Below are positions 6,872 to 6,897 of a stretch of 6,897 nt of DNA, in pieces. A program made the position numbers and the translations under genes. This DNA is from Smithellaceae bacterium. GTDB lineage: Bacteria > Desulfobacterota > Syntrophia > Syntrophales > Smithellaceae. The stretch lies in NCBI GenBank assembly GCA_028701435.1, contig JAQVQT010000098.1, positions 1 through 6,897 on the forward strand. Direction: 5' to 3'. A model generated the notes under the pieces. That model was not told where the DNA came from. It saw nothing but the letters and a program-made list of their open reading frames with translations, and made no database searches. Positions within the stretch are counted from its first letter, which is position 1; the number at the start of each line of letters is the position of its first letter.

Positions 6872-6875
6872 CAGT

Positions 6876-6897
6876 AGATCGGAAGAGCGTCGTGTAG
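6876..6897 (+). other. Illumina TruSeq adapter remnant (sequencing artefact)
   Basis: From 6876 to the end the sequence reads AGATCGGAAGAGC followed by GTCGTGTAG. This matches the start of the standard TruSeq adapter seen on read-through of short inserts. All 22 bases fit my memory of the adapter. It is not native DNA, so the true contig ends at about 6875. Any reading frame running through it, including the one upstream of the ATG at 6871, is meaningless. Confidence 0.97.

Overview
This window is a stretch of one tightly packed minus-strand operon from a Gram-positive-type conjugation machine (type IV secretion system, T4SS). Transcription runs from high to low coordinates. I expect a plasmid or integrative conjugative element of a Firmicutes/Clostridia host. 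The reasons are strong GGAGG-type Shine-Dalgarno sites before nearly every gene, moderate GC, a TraE/TrsE-like VirB4 ATPase, a membrane-anchored NlpC/P60 cell-wall hydrolase in place of a VirB1 transglycosylase, and two accessory proteins that recall families (DUF5697-like, DUF6100-like) I associate with clostridial mobile elements. No relaxase, VirD4 coupling protein, VirB6-like channel protein, integrase or origin lies in the window, so the type of element and its mobility cannot be settled here.

Layout in the direction of transcription: (1) 6871-6221, an unrecognised, cysteine-free soluble protein that is probably cut at its 5' end by the contig edge. (2) 6195-4147, a 682-residue protein with an Ala/Gly-rich N-terminal region containing a strict GxxxG run, one clear transmembrane helix, a large extracellular part and a C-terminal NlpC/P60 domain with a Cys-His-His triad. 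(3) 4147-3827, a small two-helix membrane protein in the VirB3/PrgI position. (4) 3834-1324, the VirB4 ATPase with intact Walker A and B motifs. (5) 1327-761, a DUF5697-like protein of unknown function. (6) 764-93, a DUF6100-like protein whose C-terminal half carries an acidic signature resembling RusA Holliday-junction resolvases. A possible very short ORF follows at 89-15.

Genes 2-6 overlap by 1, 8, 4 and 4 nt, so the block looks translationally coupled and the two unknown accessory proteins should be made together with the VirB4 motor. The VirB4, VirB3/PrgI-like and NlpC/P60 proteins would form part of the envelope-spanning transfer apparatus: ATPase at the cytoplasmic face, small membrane partner, and wall hydrolase opening peptidoglycan.

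The last 22 bases (6876-6897) are not biological. They match the Illumina TruSeq adapter, so the native sequence ends at about 6875 and the first gene's start cannot be trusted. The most interesting leads are the RusA-like signature in the last gene, the perfect glycine-every-fourth-residue run in the NlpC/P60 protein, and the near-identical ribosome-binding/overlap junctions on either side of the DUF5697-like gene.
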